From: Flavobacterium psychrophilum
GTDB taxonomy: Bacteria; Bacteroidota; Bacteroidia; Flavobacteriales; Flavobacteriaceae
DNA: 29,908 bases
Direction of reading: 5' to 3'
Assembly (NCBI GenBank): GCA_020720185.1
Contig: DYPB01000017.1
Span: 1-29,908 of the forward strand
In this document: piece after piece, positions 1 through 8,850 of the stretch
Position numbering within the stretch: position 1 is the stretch's first letter
How the letters are laid out: each line of letters starts with the position of its first letter
Program-made: the position numbers and the translations under genes
The notes under the pieces: generated by a model
Told to the model about the DNA's origin: nothing
The model's database searches: none
What the model saw: only the letters and a program-made list of their open reading frames with translations

Positions 1-117
1 TCGAGATTTAATAATAAAAATTTGCGAATCTGCGGTAGTTTCATAATGTGCTGCAAGTTTCTATAAATATTAGAACAGGAATTACAAATTATTTCTAAAT
101 TTTAATTTCTAATTGAT

Positions 118-125
118 TATTTTTG
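118..125 (+). promoter_or_regulatory. -7 promoter box of the transketolase gene
   Basis: TATTTTTG matches the Bacteroidota -7 consensus TAnnTTTG and lies 20 bases before the ATG at 146. It rules out the TTG at 113 as the start, because that codon lies upstream of the promoter. Confidence 0.6.
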
Positions 126-145
126 CCCACAATAAAAATAAAAAG

Positions 146-994
146 ATGAGTTTAAATCATACACAATTAGAAGATTTTTCAACACAAGTTCGCCGAGATA
201 TTTTAAGAATGGTTCATGCTGTAAGTTCTGGTCATCCAGGAGGTTCGTTGGGCTGTACGGAGTTTTTAGTAGCATTATATCAAAATATTATGAAACGAAA
301 TCATCAATTTGATATGGACGGAGTAGGCGAGGACTTGTTCTTTCTGTCAAACGGACATATTTCTCCTGTTTTTTATAGCGTTTTGGCACGCTCTGGATAT
401 TTTCCAGTATCAGAATTAGCAACATTTCGAAAGTTAAATTCTCGGTTACAAGGACACCCAACTACTCATGAAGGTTTGCCTGGTGTTCGTATCGCCTCTG
501 GCTCGTTAGGGCAAGGTTTATCGGTAGCTATTGGGGCTGCACAAGCAAAAAAATTGAACAATGATTCAAATTTAGTATATACACTTCACGGAGATGGCGA
601 GTTGCAGGAAGGTCAAAACTGGGAAGCTATTATGTATGCATCGGCAAAAAAAGTTGATAATTTAATAGCAACTATTGATTTGAACGGCAAACAAATTGAC
701 GGCACTACGGATGAGGTTTTATGTATGGGAAGTCTTAAAAATAAATTTATCGCCTTTGACTGGGAAGTTGTTGAAATTGAAAAAGGCAATGATTTGCAAG
801 CTATTTTAAGCGGAATGGCATTAGCAAAAAGCAAAACGAAGATGGGTAAACCAGTATGTATTTTGTTACACACTGAGATGGGTAATGGTGTTGATTTTAT
901 GATGTATAGCCACGCTTGGCACGGTAAATCACCAAATGACGAACAACTAGCAAAAGCTTTAGATCAAAATCCAGAAACTCTCGGAGATTATTGA
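146..994 (+). CDS. Transketolase, N-terminal (TPP-binding) subunit
   Basis: A 282-aa protein matching the N-terminal half of transketolase, which binds thiamine diphosphate and acts in the non-oxidative pentose phosphate pathway in the cytoplasm. The SGHPGGSLG stretch and the GDG...DLN thiamine-diphosphate signature (HGDGELQEGQNWEA, then ATIDLNGKQIDG) are intact. The length is that of a stand-alone N-terminal subunit, not a truncated full-length enzyme, since a terminator follows directly. The C-terminal (pyrimidine-binding) subunit needed for activity is not in the 28.9 kb downstream; it must lie before this window or elsewhere. The ATG at 146 is chosen because the promoter box ends at 125 and the protein then begins MSLNHTQLEDF. 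The gene is monocistronic as seen here. Confidence 0.93.
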   Translation: MSLNHTQLEDFSTQVRRDILRMVHAVSSGHPGGSLGCTEFLVALYQNIMKRNHQFDMDGVGEDLFFLSNGHISPVFYSVLARSGYFPVSELATFRKLNSRLQGHPTTHEGLPGVRIASGSLGQGLSVAIGAAQAKKLNNDSNLVYTLHGDGELQEGQNWEAIMYASAKKVDNLIATIDLNGKQIDGTTDEVLCMGSLKNKFIAFDWEVVEIEKGNDLQAILSGMALAKSKTKMGKPVCILLHTEMGNGVDFMMYSHAWHGKSPNDEQLAKALDQNPETLGDY

Positions 995-1030
995 TATAAA
1001 GGATTTACAGTAACAAGACAGTAATAATTT

Positions 1031-1068
1031 AACCTTTTTATTATCAATATAATAAGAAGGTTTTTTTT
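1031..1068 (+). terminator. Intrinsic terminator after transketolase subunit
   Basis: A 14-bp stem (AACCTTTTTATTAT with ATAATAAGAAGGTT, one G-T pair) around a CAAT loop, followed by eight T. Confidence 0.85.
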
Positions 1069-1106
1069 GTTTTGTAAAAATTACTGTTTTATATCAAAAT
1101 AATGTG

Positions 1107-1114
1107 TACTTTTG
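1107..1114 (+). promoter_or_regulatory. -7 promoter box of typA
   Basis: TACTTTTG, a perfect TAnnTTTG match, 19 bases before the typA ATG. Confidence 0.6.
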
Positions 1115-1133
1115 CACTCATTAAAAAACACAA

Positions 1134-2930
1134 ATGGAATCTATTAGAAACATTGCAATTATTGCTCACGTCGATCACGGAAAAACTACTTTGGTTGATA
1201 AAATTATGTACCACTGTCAGTTATTTAGAGATAACGAAAACACAGGAGATTTGATATTAGACAACAACGATTTAGAGCGTGAACGTGGAATCACCATTAC
1301 CTCTAAAAATGTTTCTGTACAATATAGAGGTACAAAAATCAATATTATTGACACTCCCGGTCACGCCGATTTTGGCGGAGAGGTTGAGCGTGTACTGAAT
1401 ATGGCAGACGGAGTTTGTCTTTTAGTAGATGCTTTTGAAGGACCAATGCCACAAACTCGTTTTGTTTTGCAAAAAGCAATCGATTTAGGATTAAAGCCTT
1501 GTGTAGTTATTAATAAAGTTGATAAAGAAAACTGTACCCCAGAAGAAGTGCACGAAAAAGTTTTCGATTTGATGTTTGAATTAGGTGCAGAAGAATGGCA
1601 ATTGGATTTTCCTACTGTTTATGGTTCTGCCAAAAACAACTGGATGTCAGATCATTGGGAAAACATAACAGATAATATTGAACCTTTGTTGGATATGGTT
1701 ATTCAAAATGTGCCTGCTCCAAAAGTAAGTGAGGGAACACCACAAATGTTGATTACTTCATTAGACTTTTCATCATTTACGGGTCGTATTGCAATTGGAC
1801 GATTAGAGAGAGGTATTTTGAAAGAAGGAATGCCAATTTCATTGTGCAAAAGAGATGGCGTTATTGTAAAATCAAGAATTAAAGAACTACACACTTTTGA
1901 AGGTTTAGGTCGTAAAAAAGTGCAAGAAGTTATTGCAGGAGATATTTGTGCAATTGTAGGTATTGAAGGATTTGAAATTGGCGATACCATTGCCGATTCT
2001 GAAAATCCTGAAGCCTTGCAAACCATTGCCATTGATGAACCAACGATGAGTATGTTATTCACTATTAATGATTCACCTTTCTTTGGAAAAGAAGGTAAAT
2101 TTGTAACCTCAAGACATATTCGTGACCGTTTGACAAAAGAATTAGAAAAAAACTTGGCAATGAAATTGGGCGAAACCGATTCTGCCGATAAATTTATGGT
2201 TTTTGGACGAGGCGTTTTGCACTTATCGGTTTTGATTGAAACCATGAGAAGAGAAGGATACGAATTGCAAATTGGTCAGCCACAAGTAATTATAAAAGAA
2301 ATTGACGGTAAAAAATGTGAGCCAATTGAAGAATTGACCATAGATTTGCCAGAAAATCTTTCAGGTCGTGCAGTAGAATTTGTTACTTTACGAAAAGGCG
2401 AAATGTTAAGTATGGAAACCAAAGGCGAAAGAATGATTGTAAAATTCAACATTCCATCTCGTGGAATTATCGGTTTGCGTAATCAATTATTGACTGCCAC
2501 TGCTGGAGAGGCTATTATGGCACATCGTTTTATAGGTTATGAACCTTATAAAGGAGAAATTTCGGGTAGAAACAAAGGCTCATTAATTTCTATGGAAAAA
2601 GGAAAAGCCATTCCGTATTCGATTGATAAACTACAAGATAGAGGGAAATTTTTTGTGGAACCAAATGCCGAAATCTATGAAGGACAAGTAATTGGAGAAA
2701 ACTCTCGTGGTGATGATATGTGTGTGAATGTAACCAAAGAGAAAAAACAATCCAATGTTCGTTCTTCAGGAAATGACGAAAAAGCACGGATTATTCCACC
2801 AATTATTTTCTCATTAGAAGAAGCTTTAGAATACATTCAAAAAGATGAATATGTGGAAGTTACACCAAAATCTATCCGATTAAGAAAAATTTATTTGACG
2901 GAAACTGATAGAAAGAGGTTTAAGGTTTAA
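1134..2930 (+). CDS. typA: Translational GTPase TypA/BipA
   Basis: A 598-aa translation-factor-type GTPase of the EF-G/LepA superfamily. It binds the 70S ribosome and in other bacteria supports 50S assembly and growth at low temperature or under stress. The G1 motif AHVDHGKTT is at residues 11-19, the switch II/G3 motif DTPGHADFGGEVERV near residue 75, and the NKVD G4 motif near 127; EF-G-like domains II, III and V follow, then the BipA-specific C-terminal domain. The C-terminal SRGIIGLRNQLLTATAGEA stretch is typical of BipA and absent from EF-G. The length equals the family norm (about 600). It has its own promoter and a terminator after the stop, so it is probably transcribed alone. Confidence 0.97.
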   Translation: MESIRNIAIIAHVDHGKTTLVDKIMYHCQLFRDNENTGDLILDNNDLERERGITITSKNVSVQYRGTKINIIDTPGHADFGGEVERVLNMADGVCLLVDAFEGPMPQTRFVLQKAIDLGLKPCVVINKVDKENCTPEEVHEKVFDLMFELGAEEWQLDFPTVYGSAKNNWMSDHWENITDNIEPLLDMVIQNVPAPKVSEGTPQMLITSLDFSSFTGRIAIGRLERGILKEGMPISLCKRDGVIVKSRIKELHTFEGLGRKKVQEVIAGDICAIVGIEGFEIGDTIADSENPEALQTIAIDEPTMSMLFTINDSPFFGKEGKFVTSRHIRDRLTKELEKNLAMKLGETDSADKFMVFGRGVLHLSVLIETMRREGYELQIGQPQVIIKEIDGKKCEPIEELTIDLPENLSGRAVEFVTLRKGEMLSMETKGERMIVKFNIPSRGIIGLRNQLLTATAGEAIMAHRFIGYEPYKGEISGRNKGSLISMEKGKAIPYSIDKLQDRGKFFVEPNAEIYEGQVIGENSRGDDMCVNVTKEKKQSNVRSSGNDEKARIIPPIIFSLEEALEYIQKDEYVEVTPKSIRLRKIYLTETDRKRFKV

Positions 2931-2961
2931 ATGGTTTAAAATAGTTTAAAGTTGTTAAAAA

Positions 2962-2997
2962 AAACCTTTCAGAAAGTAATTCTTGGAAGGTTTTTTT
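2962..2997 (+). terminator. Intrinsic terminator after typA
   Basis: An imperfect stem AAACCTTTCAGAA / TTCTTGGAAGGTTT with an AGTAA loop and seven T after it. Confidence 0.75.
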
Positions 2998-3082
2998 ATG
3001 TTACAACCCTATAATTTCTTTCAAAATAGCAATATATTGATACTGTTGTGGTTATCTTGTGTTAGGACAAAAAAAATGATAT

Positions 3083-3119
3083 AAAAAATCCCAAAACAAA
3101 CTGTGCTTTGGGATTTTTT
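3083..3119. terminator. Bidirectional terminator between typA and the T9SS operon
   Basis: A 13-bp stem AAAAAATCCCAAA / TTTGGGATTTTTT with an 11-base loop. A and T runs at both ends allow it to serve transcripts from either side, chiefly the minus-strand operon ending at 3140. Confidence 0.8.
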
Positions 3120-3139
3120 TTTCAAAAAAGGATTAATGT

Positions 3140-3877
3140 CTATTGTTTCACAATCTTTATGGTGGCGGTATTCTGTGCATCATCAATAAAGTTTAAGAAA
3201 TAAATTCCTGATTTTAAATTAGATACATTAACGGCATTGAATCCAGCATTTATTTTGTTAAATTGAATTTTTCTGCCATTACTATCAATAACTTCCATAT
3301 TAGCGGTGTTCATAGCCTGAATGTTTAATTCATTATCAATAAGGTTTGAATTTAATTGAATACCCATTGATTCTAACAACTTAAAATTATTCGTTGCCAG
3401 AACTGGCTGATACCTATAAGTAAATGTGATAGAATTTCCTATTTCATTTCCAAAAGTATCCACTTGATAAAATTTAAATACATAATCTTGTAAGCTACCA
3501 TTTCCAGTGTTAGTATTTTTAAAATGATCAAAATTACCATTATTTCCCATTGCAGGAATTTCAGCATAAAATGGATTATCAGTAGGATAATTTGTTGCAG
3601 GGGTTACATCACTAATGCATGAGCCTGCAAAACAAAACTCCATTCCGGTACCATCGCCATTTGTAATGCTTACACATCTAATTTTTACTCTAATTGGAGC
3701 TGCGGTGGTATTGTTTATATTAAATTTTAATTCGGCTGCATTAGTATTGGCAGTATTAAAAACTAAAACATCATTATTTAAAATTTGTGTTGAAGTTCCA
3801 ACTTTTGTTACCGTAAATTGTGCATAAGTGTTTAATACAGAGCACAATGCAATTATAATAAATGATATTTTTTTCAT
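3140..3877 (-). CDS. T9SS-secreted protein with C-terminal sorting domain
   Basis: A 245-aa exported protein of unknown function. Residues 1-19 form a Sec signal peptide (MKKISFIIIALCSVLNTYAQ). The middle part (about 20-165) is predicted beta-rich, with two Cys in FCFAGSCISD that could pair. The last ~79 residues (MEVIDSNGRKIQF..., LKSGIYFLNF, ending TIKIVKQ) have the shape of a type A C-terminal sorting domain that directs cargo through the type IX secretion system; the usual YPNP opening is not evident, so the domain is somewhat divergent. It starts two bases after the stop of the upstream gene (stop 3880, start 3877), so the two are surely co-transcribed. Secretion by T9SS is inferred from the tail; the function is unknown. 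Confidence 0.85.
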   Translation of the reverse strand: MKKISFIIIALCSVLNTYAQFTVTKVGTSTQILNNDVLVFNTANTNAAELKFNINNTTAAPIRVKIRCVSITNGDGTGMEFCFAGSCISDVTPATNYPTDNPFYAEIPAMGNNGNFDHFKNTNTGNGSLQDYVFKFYQVDTFGNEIGNSITFTYRYQPVLATNNFKLLESMGIQLNSNLIDNELNIQAMNTANMEVIDSNGRKIQFNKINAGFNAVNVSNLKSGIYFLNFIDDAQNTATIKIVKQ

Positions 3878-3879
3878 GA

Positions 3880-5772
3880 TTATTCAACTATTAAATGTTT
3901 ACTAAATGATATTCCATTCGTAGAAATATTTACAATATAATTGCCTTGTACCAAATTATTTAATGAAATACTCACAACTTCTTCATTAACAATATTTTGA
4001 TCATTTCTTTTTTGTACTAATTTACCATTCATATCATATATTTCTATATCATAAATACCAGTTTCTAATCCTTTAATATTAAATTTTTGATTTGATGGAT
4101 TTGGATATAAAGAAACCTTGTTTGCTATAAACTCATTTTCAGTACTTGACAATGTAGAAAGGACAACTGAACTTGCGTTTACTATTTCACCATTAGTTTG
4201 GTCAATTAATACTAAAACTGCGTGTATATTTGCAATATTGCTTGTTGCAGGAACTGTATAATTAAATGTATAATTAACTTGCTGACCATCTGTTATTACA
4301 GTTGGAACAGAACCAGTTTGACCTGAATAACCACCTAGCAAAGAACGACCAACATGGTTATAAACCATTTGAGCTGCAGGTACTGGATCTGGCTTTAATT
4401 CATATCCACCCATAACTCCATTTGAACCACCAGCGTAGTAATTTACTTGATCGTAACCTGTTGTTGTGCCTGTTACATTATCTTCTGAAATAATTACACC
4501 TAATCTATAATTTGCATTTGCAAAAACTGTTCTAAAAATTGCACTAGCGTTTATTACAATATTGTTATCGGTTACTAATCCATTTGCAGTTATGCTTACT
4601 GGTGTTGGCAATAATTTTCTTGTATTTAAGTTGTTTTCCATTATGGATTGTGAAACTGAAGCGCCTTTAACAACTCTATCAACATTCATTCCTGGAAAAC
4701 CAGTAATTCCAGCACCCGAATTATAAGCTGCAACAGTCATTGGATTACTTGAACCATTATGAACCGCTACACCTATAAATTCGTTAGGGTAAGTAGTTGT
4801 CATATAATTCATAGCAACTGACCCTCTTGGACACCAACCACACCATGTACCTGTTCCTTCTTCAAATAATACTTTCTTTGGGGAATTTTGACTTATTGTA
4901 TTAAATTTTTTAGAACTAGCGTTATCACTAGGCATACCATCTGCTAGATTATTTACTGCGGAAATATTGACAGTTATATTTTTTTCTAAAATAGAACTAT
5001 ATTGTACTGTAATTGGATGATTAATTGTAGCAGAAGTACCAGGAGCTATTGAAGTTGATATTACAGATGAATGATCCATCCCATCATTCCAATTTACTGT
5101 TAGGTTAGTTATTGCATTAACACCCTGATTCTTTACATTTAATGATAATGTATTTGCAGTATTTGTTAGAGAATACCTTTGTAAATTTGATGAAATTAGT
5201 TGTGCATCGTTTGAAGCTAAACTTTTCAATTTTATGTTATCAATAACCAAGTAATAAATATCATTACAATTAAAGTGTCTAAAACTAATGTATACAGATT
5301 GTCCAATATAGCTTGTTAAATTAATTTGTTTTGCATTAAACCCTCCGGGTGCTGCAATTGTTGTCTCAAAAACGGGTGTTGTTGCAATAATCCCCGTTGG
5401 AGTATTTACTGTAGTAACATAAACTGCGTAATGTTCATTGGGGTAACTTGTAGAAGTCGCATAATTATATTCAAGGAAAAGATTAGGTGCTGTCACAGCT
5501 GTTAAATCAATTAAAGAAGAGGTAACGAGGTTATCAGGTGTTATAGCAGTTGATGTTGCATTGATATAGGAAAATGAAACTAGTGATTGTGTTCCAAAAT
5601 TTGTGTTAATGCTGTTGGCATTTAATAGCGACCAGTTAAATGTATCTGAATTTAAGTCTGTTGCTACCCATCCGTTAAGACCTCCTTCAAAGTTTTCAGA
5701 ATAGTAAGTTGTTTGTGCATTTCCTTGTAATGAAACAAGTAATATTGCTAAAAAAATAGTAATTTTCTTCAT
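3880..5772 (-). CDS. T9SS-secreted multidomain protein with Omp28/thioredoxin-like module
   Basis: A 630-aa exported protein. Signal peptide 1-20 (ends QGNAQ). Residues about 21-185 resemble a choice-of-anchor/MAM-like beta-sandwich (YYSENFEGGLNGW opening, ending YYLVIDNIKLKS). About 190-290 is a CARDB/Ig-like beta domain (LSLNVKNQGVNAITN). About 298-540 resembles Omp28-related outer membrane proteins, with a thioredoxin-like CGWC motif (C311, C314) in EEGTGTWCGWCPRG. Residues 545-630 form a type A T9SS sorting domain (VSLYPNPSNQKFNIKG). An exported CxxC pair suggests a redox or structural disulfide on the cell surface, but the role is not known. First gene of an operon with the smaller T9SS protein. 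Start supported by the signal peptide and an upstream -7 box. Confidence 0.9.
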   Translation of the reverse strand: MKKITIFLAILLVSLQGNAQTTYYSENFEGGLNGWVATDLNSDTFNWSLLNANSINTNFGTQSLVSFSYINATSTAITPDNLVTSSLIDLTAVTAPNLFLEYNYATSTSYPNEHYAVYVTTVNTPTGIIATTPVFETTIAAPGGFNAKQINLTSYIGQSVYISFRHFNCNDIYYLVIDNIKLKSLASNDAQLISSNLQRYSLTNTANTLSLNVKNQGVNAITNLTVNWNDGMDHSSVISTSIAPGTSATINHPITVQYSSILEKNITVNISAVNNLADGMPSDNASSKKFNTISQNSPKKVLFEEGTGTWCGWCPRGSVAMNYMTTTYPNEFIGVAVHNGSSNPMTVAAYNSGAGITGFPGMNVDRVVKGASVSQSIMENNLNTRKLLPTPVSITANGLVTDNNIVINASAIFRTVFANANYRLGVIISEDNVTGTTTGYDQVNYYAGGSNGVMGGYELKPDPVPAAQMVYNHVGRSLLGGYSGQTGSVPTVITDGQQVNYTFNYTVPATSNIANIHAVLVLIDQTNGEIVNASSVVLSTLSSTENEFIANKVSLYPNPSNQKFNIKGLETGIYDIEIYDMNGKLVQKRNDQNIVNEEVVSISLNNLVQGNYIVNISTNGISFSKHLIVE

Positions 5773-5809
5773 TTTTTTTATATTTAGTTGGTTAATTTTA
5801 ATTTAACTG

Positions 5810-5817
5810 CAAGTATA
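5810..5817 (-). promoter_or_regulatory. Probable -7 box of the T9SS operon
   Basis: On the minus strand TATACTTG, seven of eight to TAnnTTTG, 37 bases before the ATG and just after the preceding terminator. Confidence 0.4.
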
Positions 5818-5821
5818 ATAA

Positions 5822-5859
5822 AAAAAAACCGTCTTAAAAAAATTTAAAACGGTTTTTTT
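5822..5859 (-). terminator. Intrinsic terminator of the FadL-type gene
   Basis: Stem AAAAAACCGTCTTAAA / TTTAAAACGGTTTTTT (one mismatch) with an AAAA loop. On the minus strand it ends in a T run about 75 bases after the stop at 5934. Confidence 0.85.
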
Positions 5860-5933
5860 AAAATATTGACCGACAAAAGGTCTTATTTTAATTCTATCAC
5901 ATAAAAATCAAAAGGTTGAATGTAATAAATCAA

Positions 5934-7457
5934 TTAAAATTCAAAAACTAAAGTTGCGGTTATTACATCTTTAACGGTAGTCATTTTTGCAGTGTCTGTA
6001 AGCCCTTGATTAAAAAATGATTGTTGGGAATCTCTTGATGTGGTGATGTAGGCAAAATCAAGTTTTGTATCTCCCCAACTGTATCCTAAACCTGTTGAGT
6101 ATCCTTTTAAATCGCCCATAACATCTTTATTTTTATATGGGCTTTCTTCAAATCGATAACCGCCACGAATACTCCATTGTTTTAGTTTTATTTCGCCACC
6201 TAATTTTATTTCTTTTGCAGTTGTTAGTGCATTTTTGATGTCGTTATTCGTATTATTTGTCGCAGGATTTGTAAATTGACTATTAGGTCCAAATTGTGTA
6301 CCACTATAATTTTTTATGCCGTAATCTAAACTAAACAAGGCTTTTTTTTCAAAAACATAAGCAAAACTACCTGTCAGTTTGCTTGGCGTTCTTAAGTTAT
6401 ATGGATCGTAAATATTGATAACTTTTGGATTTACAATATCGGTTGGCAAGGTTCCTGAAGTATTTTTGCTTATTGCTGATAAATCCTGAACAAACTCATC
6501 GTTTAAATGAAACCATGTTGGGGATTGATAAGTTAGCCCAAAACGAACCTCTTTACTGGCTTTTGCAATGGCTCCTAATTGAAACGAAAATCCTGTACCA
6601 TAGGTATAAAATTCGTTGTTAAATCTAACACTGCTTACCATTGCTGTTGCATCAAGCGGATTGTTGTTGTTTTCATAAAACTTTGAAGTTTGTCTATAAT
6701 CGGTCGAATTGAAGTTTAAATTTAATCCAATACTTAACCAATTTTGGTATTGTGCCGATCCATTTAATGAAATTTTACTGTTATATCCTACCGATGACAC
6801 GCTATTTTCTTGATAATAATTGCCTCCAGGTCGAACGCCGTTAGTATAAATGGTATTAGAAGCATTATTCACTAATGGGTTTATAACATACCCTTGATAT
6901 CCTAAATACGCTTGTTGATCGCCAAAATTCAATTCGTCATAATAGTAATAATCTAAAGCATCTTTTCTAATTCCATTTATTCCGTTGTGTGCATTGGCAT
7001 AATACAAAAAGTAATTAGCAACAGAGTTTGTTGGGTTTGTTCCTGCCGAAAATAAACTATTGCTAAAATTGTCATTTTCATAATTTATGGCAAATACAAA
7101 TTTGTTCCAATCGTCTTTCTTGTTATAATTATCAAAAACAAAAACACCACCTGCCTGACTGATATCTAATGTGTTTTTATTCTCTGAAGTGTTTCTGCCA
7201 AAATAGTTAGAATCATTCGATTTATTAAAATTAGCTAACGAAACAGTTGCTTGATTATTTATAAAAATTGCCGAAGATGCAGGGTTTATACTAATGGCAG
7301 ATAAATCGCCACCTAATGCCCCAAAAGCACCACCCATTGCACTATACCGTGCTGTACCGTTTATGTTTGATTGTGCTAACCTTACCGCATCATTAATATC
7401 CTGTGCTTGTGTGGTTATTATTGACAATCCTATCATTATTATTGATAATTTTTTCAT
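5934..7457 (-). CDS. FadL/OMPP1-type outer membrane protein
   Basis: A 507-aa outer membrane beta-barrel of the OMPP1/FadL/TodX type, a group that passes hydrophobic molecules across the outer membrane; flavobacterial members are often labelled hemin receptor without proof. Signal peptide 1-19 (ends TTQAQ). The N-terminal block SARYSAMGGAFGALGGDLSAISINPAS is the FadL-like signature (AGxGGAxxAxxxDxxAxxxNPA). Alternating amphipathic strands follow, with Tyr/Asn-rich loops, and the protein ends in Phe (TLVFEF), as usual for barrels inserted by BamA. The substrate cannot be read from the sequence. A terminator follows; the 161-bp gap upstream holds no convincing promoter, so it may be read from the preceding lipoprotein gene. 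Confidence 0.85.
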   Translation of the reverse strand: MKKLSIIMIGLSIITTQAQDINDAVRLAQSNINGTARYSAMGGAFGALGGDLSAISINPASSAIFINNQATVSLANFNKSNDSNYFGRNTSENKNTLDISQAGGVFVFDNYNKKDDWNKFVFAINYENDNFSNSLFSAGTNPTNSVANYFLYYANAHNGINGIRKDALDYYYYDELNFGDQQAYLGYQGYVINPLVNNASNTIYTNGVRPGGNYYQENSVSSVGYNSKISLNGSAQYQNWLSIGLNLNFNSTDYRQTSKFYENNNNPLDATAMVSSVRFNNEFYTYGTGFSFQLGAIAKASKEVRFGLTYQSPTWFHLNDEFVQDLSAISKNTSGTLPTDIVNPKVINIYDPYNLRTPSKLTGSFAYVFEKKALFSLDYGIKNYSGTQFGPNSQFTNPATNNTNNDIKNALTTAKEIKLGGEIKLKQWSIRGGYRFEESPYKNKDVMGDLKGYSTGLGYSWGDTKLDFAYITTSRDSQQSFFNQGLTDTAKMTTVKDVITATLVFEF

Positions 7458-7618
7458 CTGATTATAATATTTATTTTTTTAATAGATTACCTGTCTGTTT
7501 ATTGTCAGGTTAAATGTTTTAATAATCCTTAATATTGCCTGATTATTATAAAATGTTATTTCATAATAATTATGCTTTTTTGATAGTAGATTTTTAATTA
7601 AAAATTATTGAATATCAA

Positions 7619-8752
7619 TTATCTACGACCGCCACCGCCAGATCTACCACCACCACTATTTTCTCCACCAGAACTTGGTGACGGACTATAACTTCTTGGA
7701 GATGAGTTTGACGACTCACTTCGTGTTGGGGTGTAACTTCTTGGTGCAGTTTCAGTTGTTGTATTGCTTCTTGGATTGCTGTAAGTAGGTCTTGGTTCTG
7801 ATTGAACAGGATCTACGGCAGCATTACTTCCTGGATTGCTGTAAGTAGATCTCGGATTATTGCTTCTTGGATTTGAATCTACATTATCACGATCTCTAAC
7901 AGGATTACCAATACTTTCACTTCTAGGGTTTGTATTGCTTCTAGGGGTCAAAACATTTCTAGGACTCCCATCGGAATAGGTTTGTTGTCCTCTTGGAGTT
8001 ATATTATCTCTTATACCACCAATATTGCTTCGTGGAGCTGATTGTTCTCCTCTTGGATTTATATTATCTCTTATCTTATTACTGCTACCATAAAAACCAT
8101 TATTGTTGATGTAATTACCAGACGCTCCGCCTCTTCGATTTCCACCCTGATTACTGTAGGTATATCCGTTGTTGTAATTATTTCCATAATAATATCCATA
8201 ATTCCCATATCCGTAGCCGTAATATGGATTTCCATAATACCCATAATAAGGATGATTCCAGCCATAATAACCACCATACCAATAATCATTATATCCCCAA
8301 CTCCAGTTCCAACTTGGACCATACCAATAATTATGATATCCCCAATAATTTGGACTTCCACAGTAATTACTATATCCCCAATTGTTGCCATAAAAATTTA
8401 CAGTAACATTATCATTAGCGGCAGTACCCCAACCCGAATAACTGGTATTACTACTGTCATTATTAACATTGTTATTACTTACAGTATCTTTAATAGAACT
8501 ATAACTATCAACATTATTAAGAACTTCTGGTGCCGTACCATTTCTTTGCATCTTATAAAAATAATCTTTGTATTTGCTCTCCTCTGCGGGTTTTATACTT
8601 TCAGCAACTTTCTTTTCAGCATTGCTATAAATTCCATCGTTATCATAATAAGACTTATTTTGATAACTGCCACACGAAGTAGCAACAAATACAATCAATC
8701 CAAATATTGAATAAATGGAGATTTTTTTAGTAGAAAAATAATTAGTTTTCAT
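7619..8752 (-). CDS. Low-complexity Tyr/Gly/Asn- and Pro-Arg-Ser-rich lipoprotein
   Basis: A 377-aa predicted lipoprotein of unknown function. The signal peptide ends in a lipobox (LIVFVATSC, then GSYQ); no acidic surface-export signal follows the Cys. Residues about 120-220 are extremely rich in Tyr, Trp, Gly and Asn (repeats such as YYGYYGNPYYGYGYGNYGYYYG), then a tail with some 20 Pro-Arg-Ser/Gly units (NPRS, TPRS, TPRG) ends in GGGRSGGGGRR. The two halves look like sticky aromatic and basic low-complexity segments. ATG 8752 is chosen over the upstream TTG because the -7 box lies at 8782-8789. Divergent from proS. Similar flavobacterial genes have carried odd labels such as vitellogenin precursor, which reflect composition only. 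Confidence 0.8.
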   Translation of the reverse strand: MKTNYFSTKKISIYSIFGLIVFVATSCGSYQNKSYYDNDGIYSNAEKKVAESIKPAEESKYKDYFYKMQRNGTAPEVLNNVDSYSSIKDTVSNNNVNNDSSNTSYSGWGTAANDNVTVNFYGNNWGYSNYCGSPNYWGYHNYWYGPSWNWSWGYNDYWYGGYYGWNHPYYGYYGNPYYGYGYGNYGYYYGNNYNNGYTYSNQGGNRRGGASGNYINNNGFYGSSNKIRDNINPRGEQSAPRSNIGGIRDNITPRGQQTYSDGSPRNVLTPRSNTNPRSESIGNPVRDRDNVDSNPRSNNPRSTYSNPGSNAAVDPVQSEPRPTYSNPRSNTTTETAPRSYTPTRSESSNSSPRSYSPSPSSGGENSGGGRSGGGGRR

Positions 8753-8781
8753 ATCTATAATATTTTTATTGTTAGACAGTA

Positions 8782-8789
8782 CAAAAATA
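8782..8789 (-). promoter_or_regulatory. -7 box of the low-complexity lipoprotein gene
   Basis: TATTTTTG on the minus strand (perfect TAnnTTTG), 29 bases before the ATG at 8752. It lies two bases from the divergent plus-strand box. Confidence 0.6.
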
Positions 8790-8791
8790 GT

Positions 8792-8799
8792 TAGTTTTG
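8792..8799 (+). promoter_or_regulatory. -7 box of proS
   Basis: TAGTTTTG (perfect TAnnTTTG), 51 bases before the proS ATG and back-to-back with the minus-strand box. Confidence 0.5.
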
Positions 8800-8850
8800 C
8801 CAAACTATTATGTTAAAATATGTTAAACAAATATTGTGCCAAACTTTTTT

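Noticed and set aside
113..145. Upstream TTG start for the transketolase gene
   Set aside because: It lies before the promoter box at 118-125; the ATG at 146 gives the family N-terminus. The same reasoning removed early starts at 8803, 19572, 21922, 27594 and 29812.
5934..7457. Naming the FadL-type protein a hemin receptor
   Set aside because: The label is common in flavobacteria, but no heme-binding motif or TonB box is visible.
7542..7570. Terminator after the low-complexity lipoprotein gene
   Set aside because: An 8-bp AT-only stem (ATTATTAT/ATAATAAT) without a T run on the minus strand.
8042..8710. Long plus-strand open frame of 222 residues, Ile-rich
   Set aside because: Antisense shadow of the repetitive Tyr/Gly/Asn codons of the lipoprotein gene; low-complexity Ile/Thr runs and no promoter.
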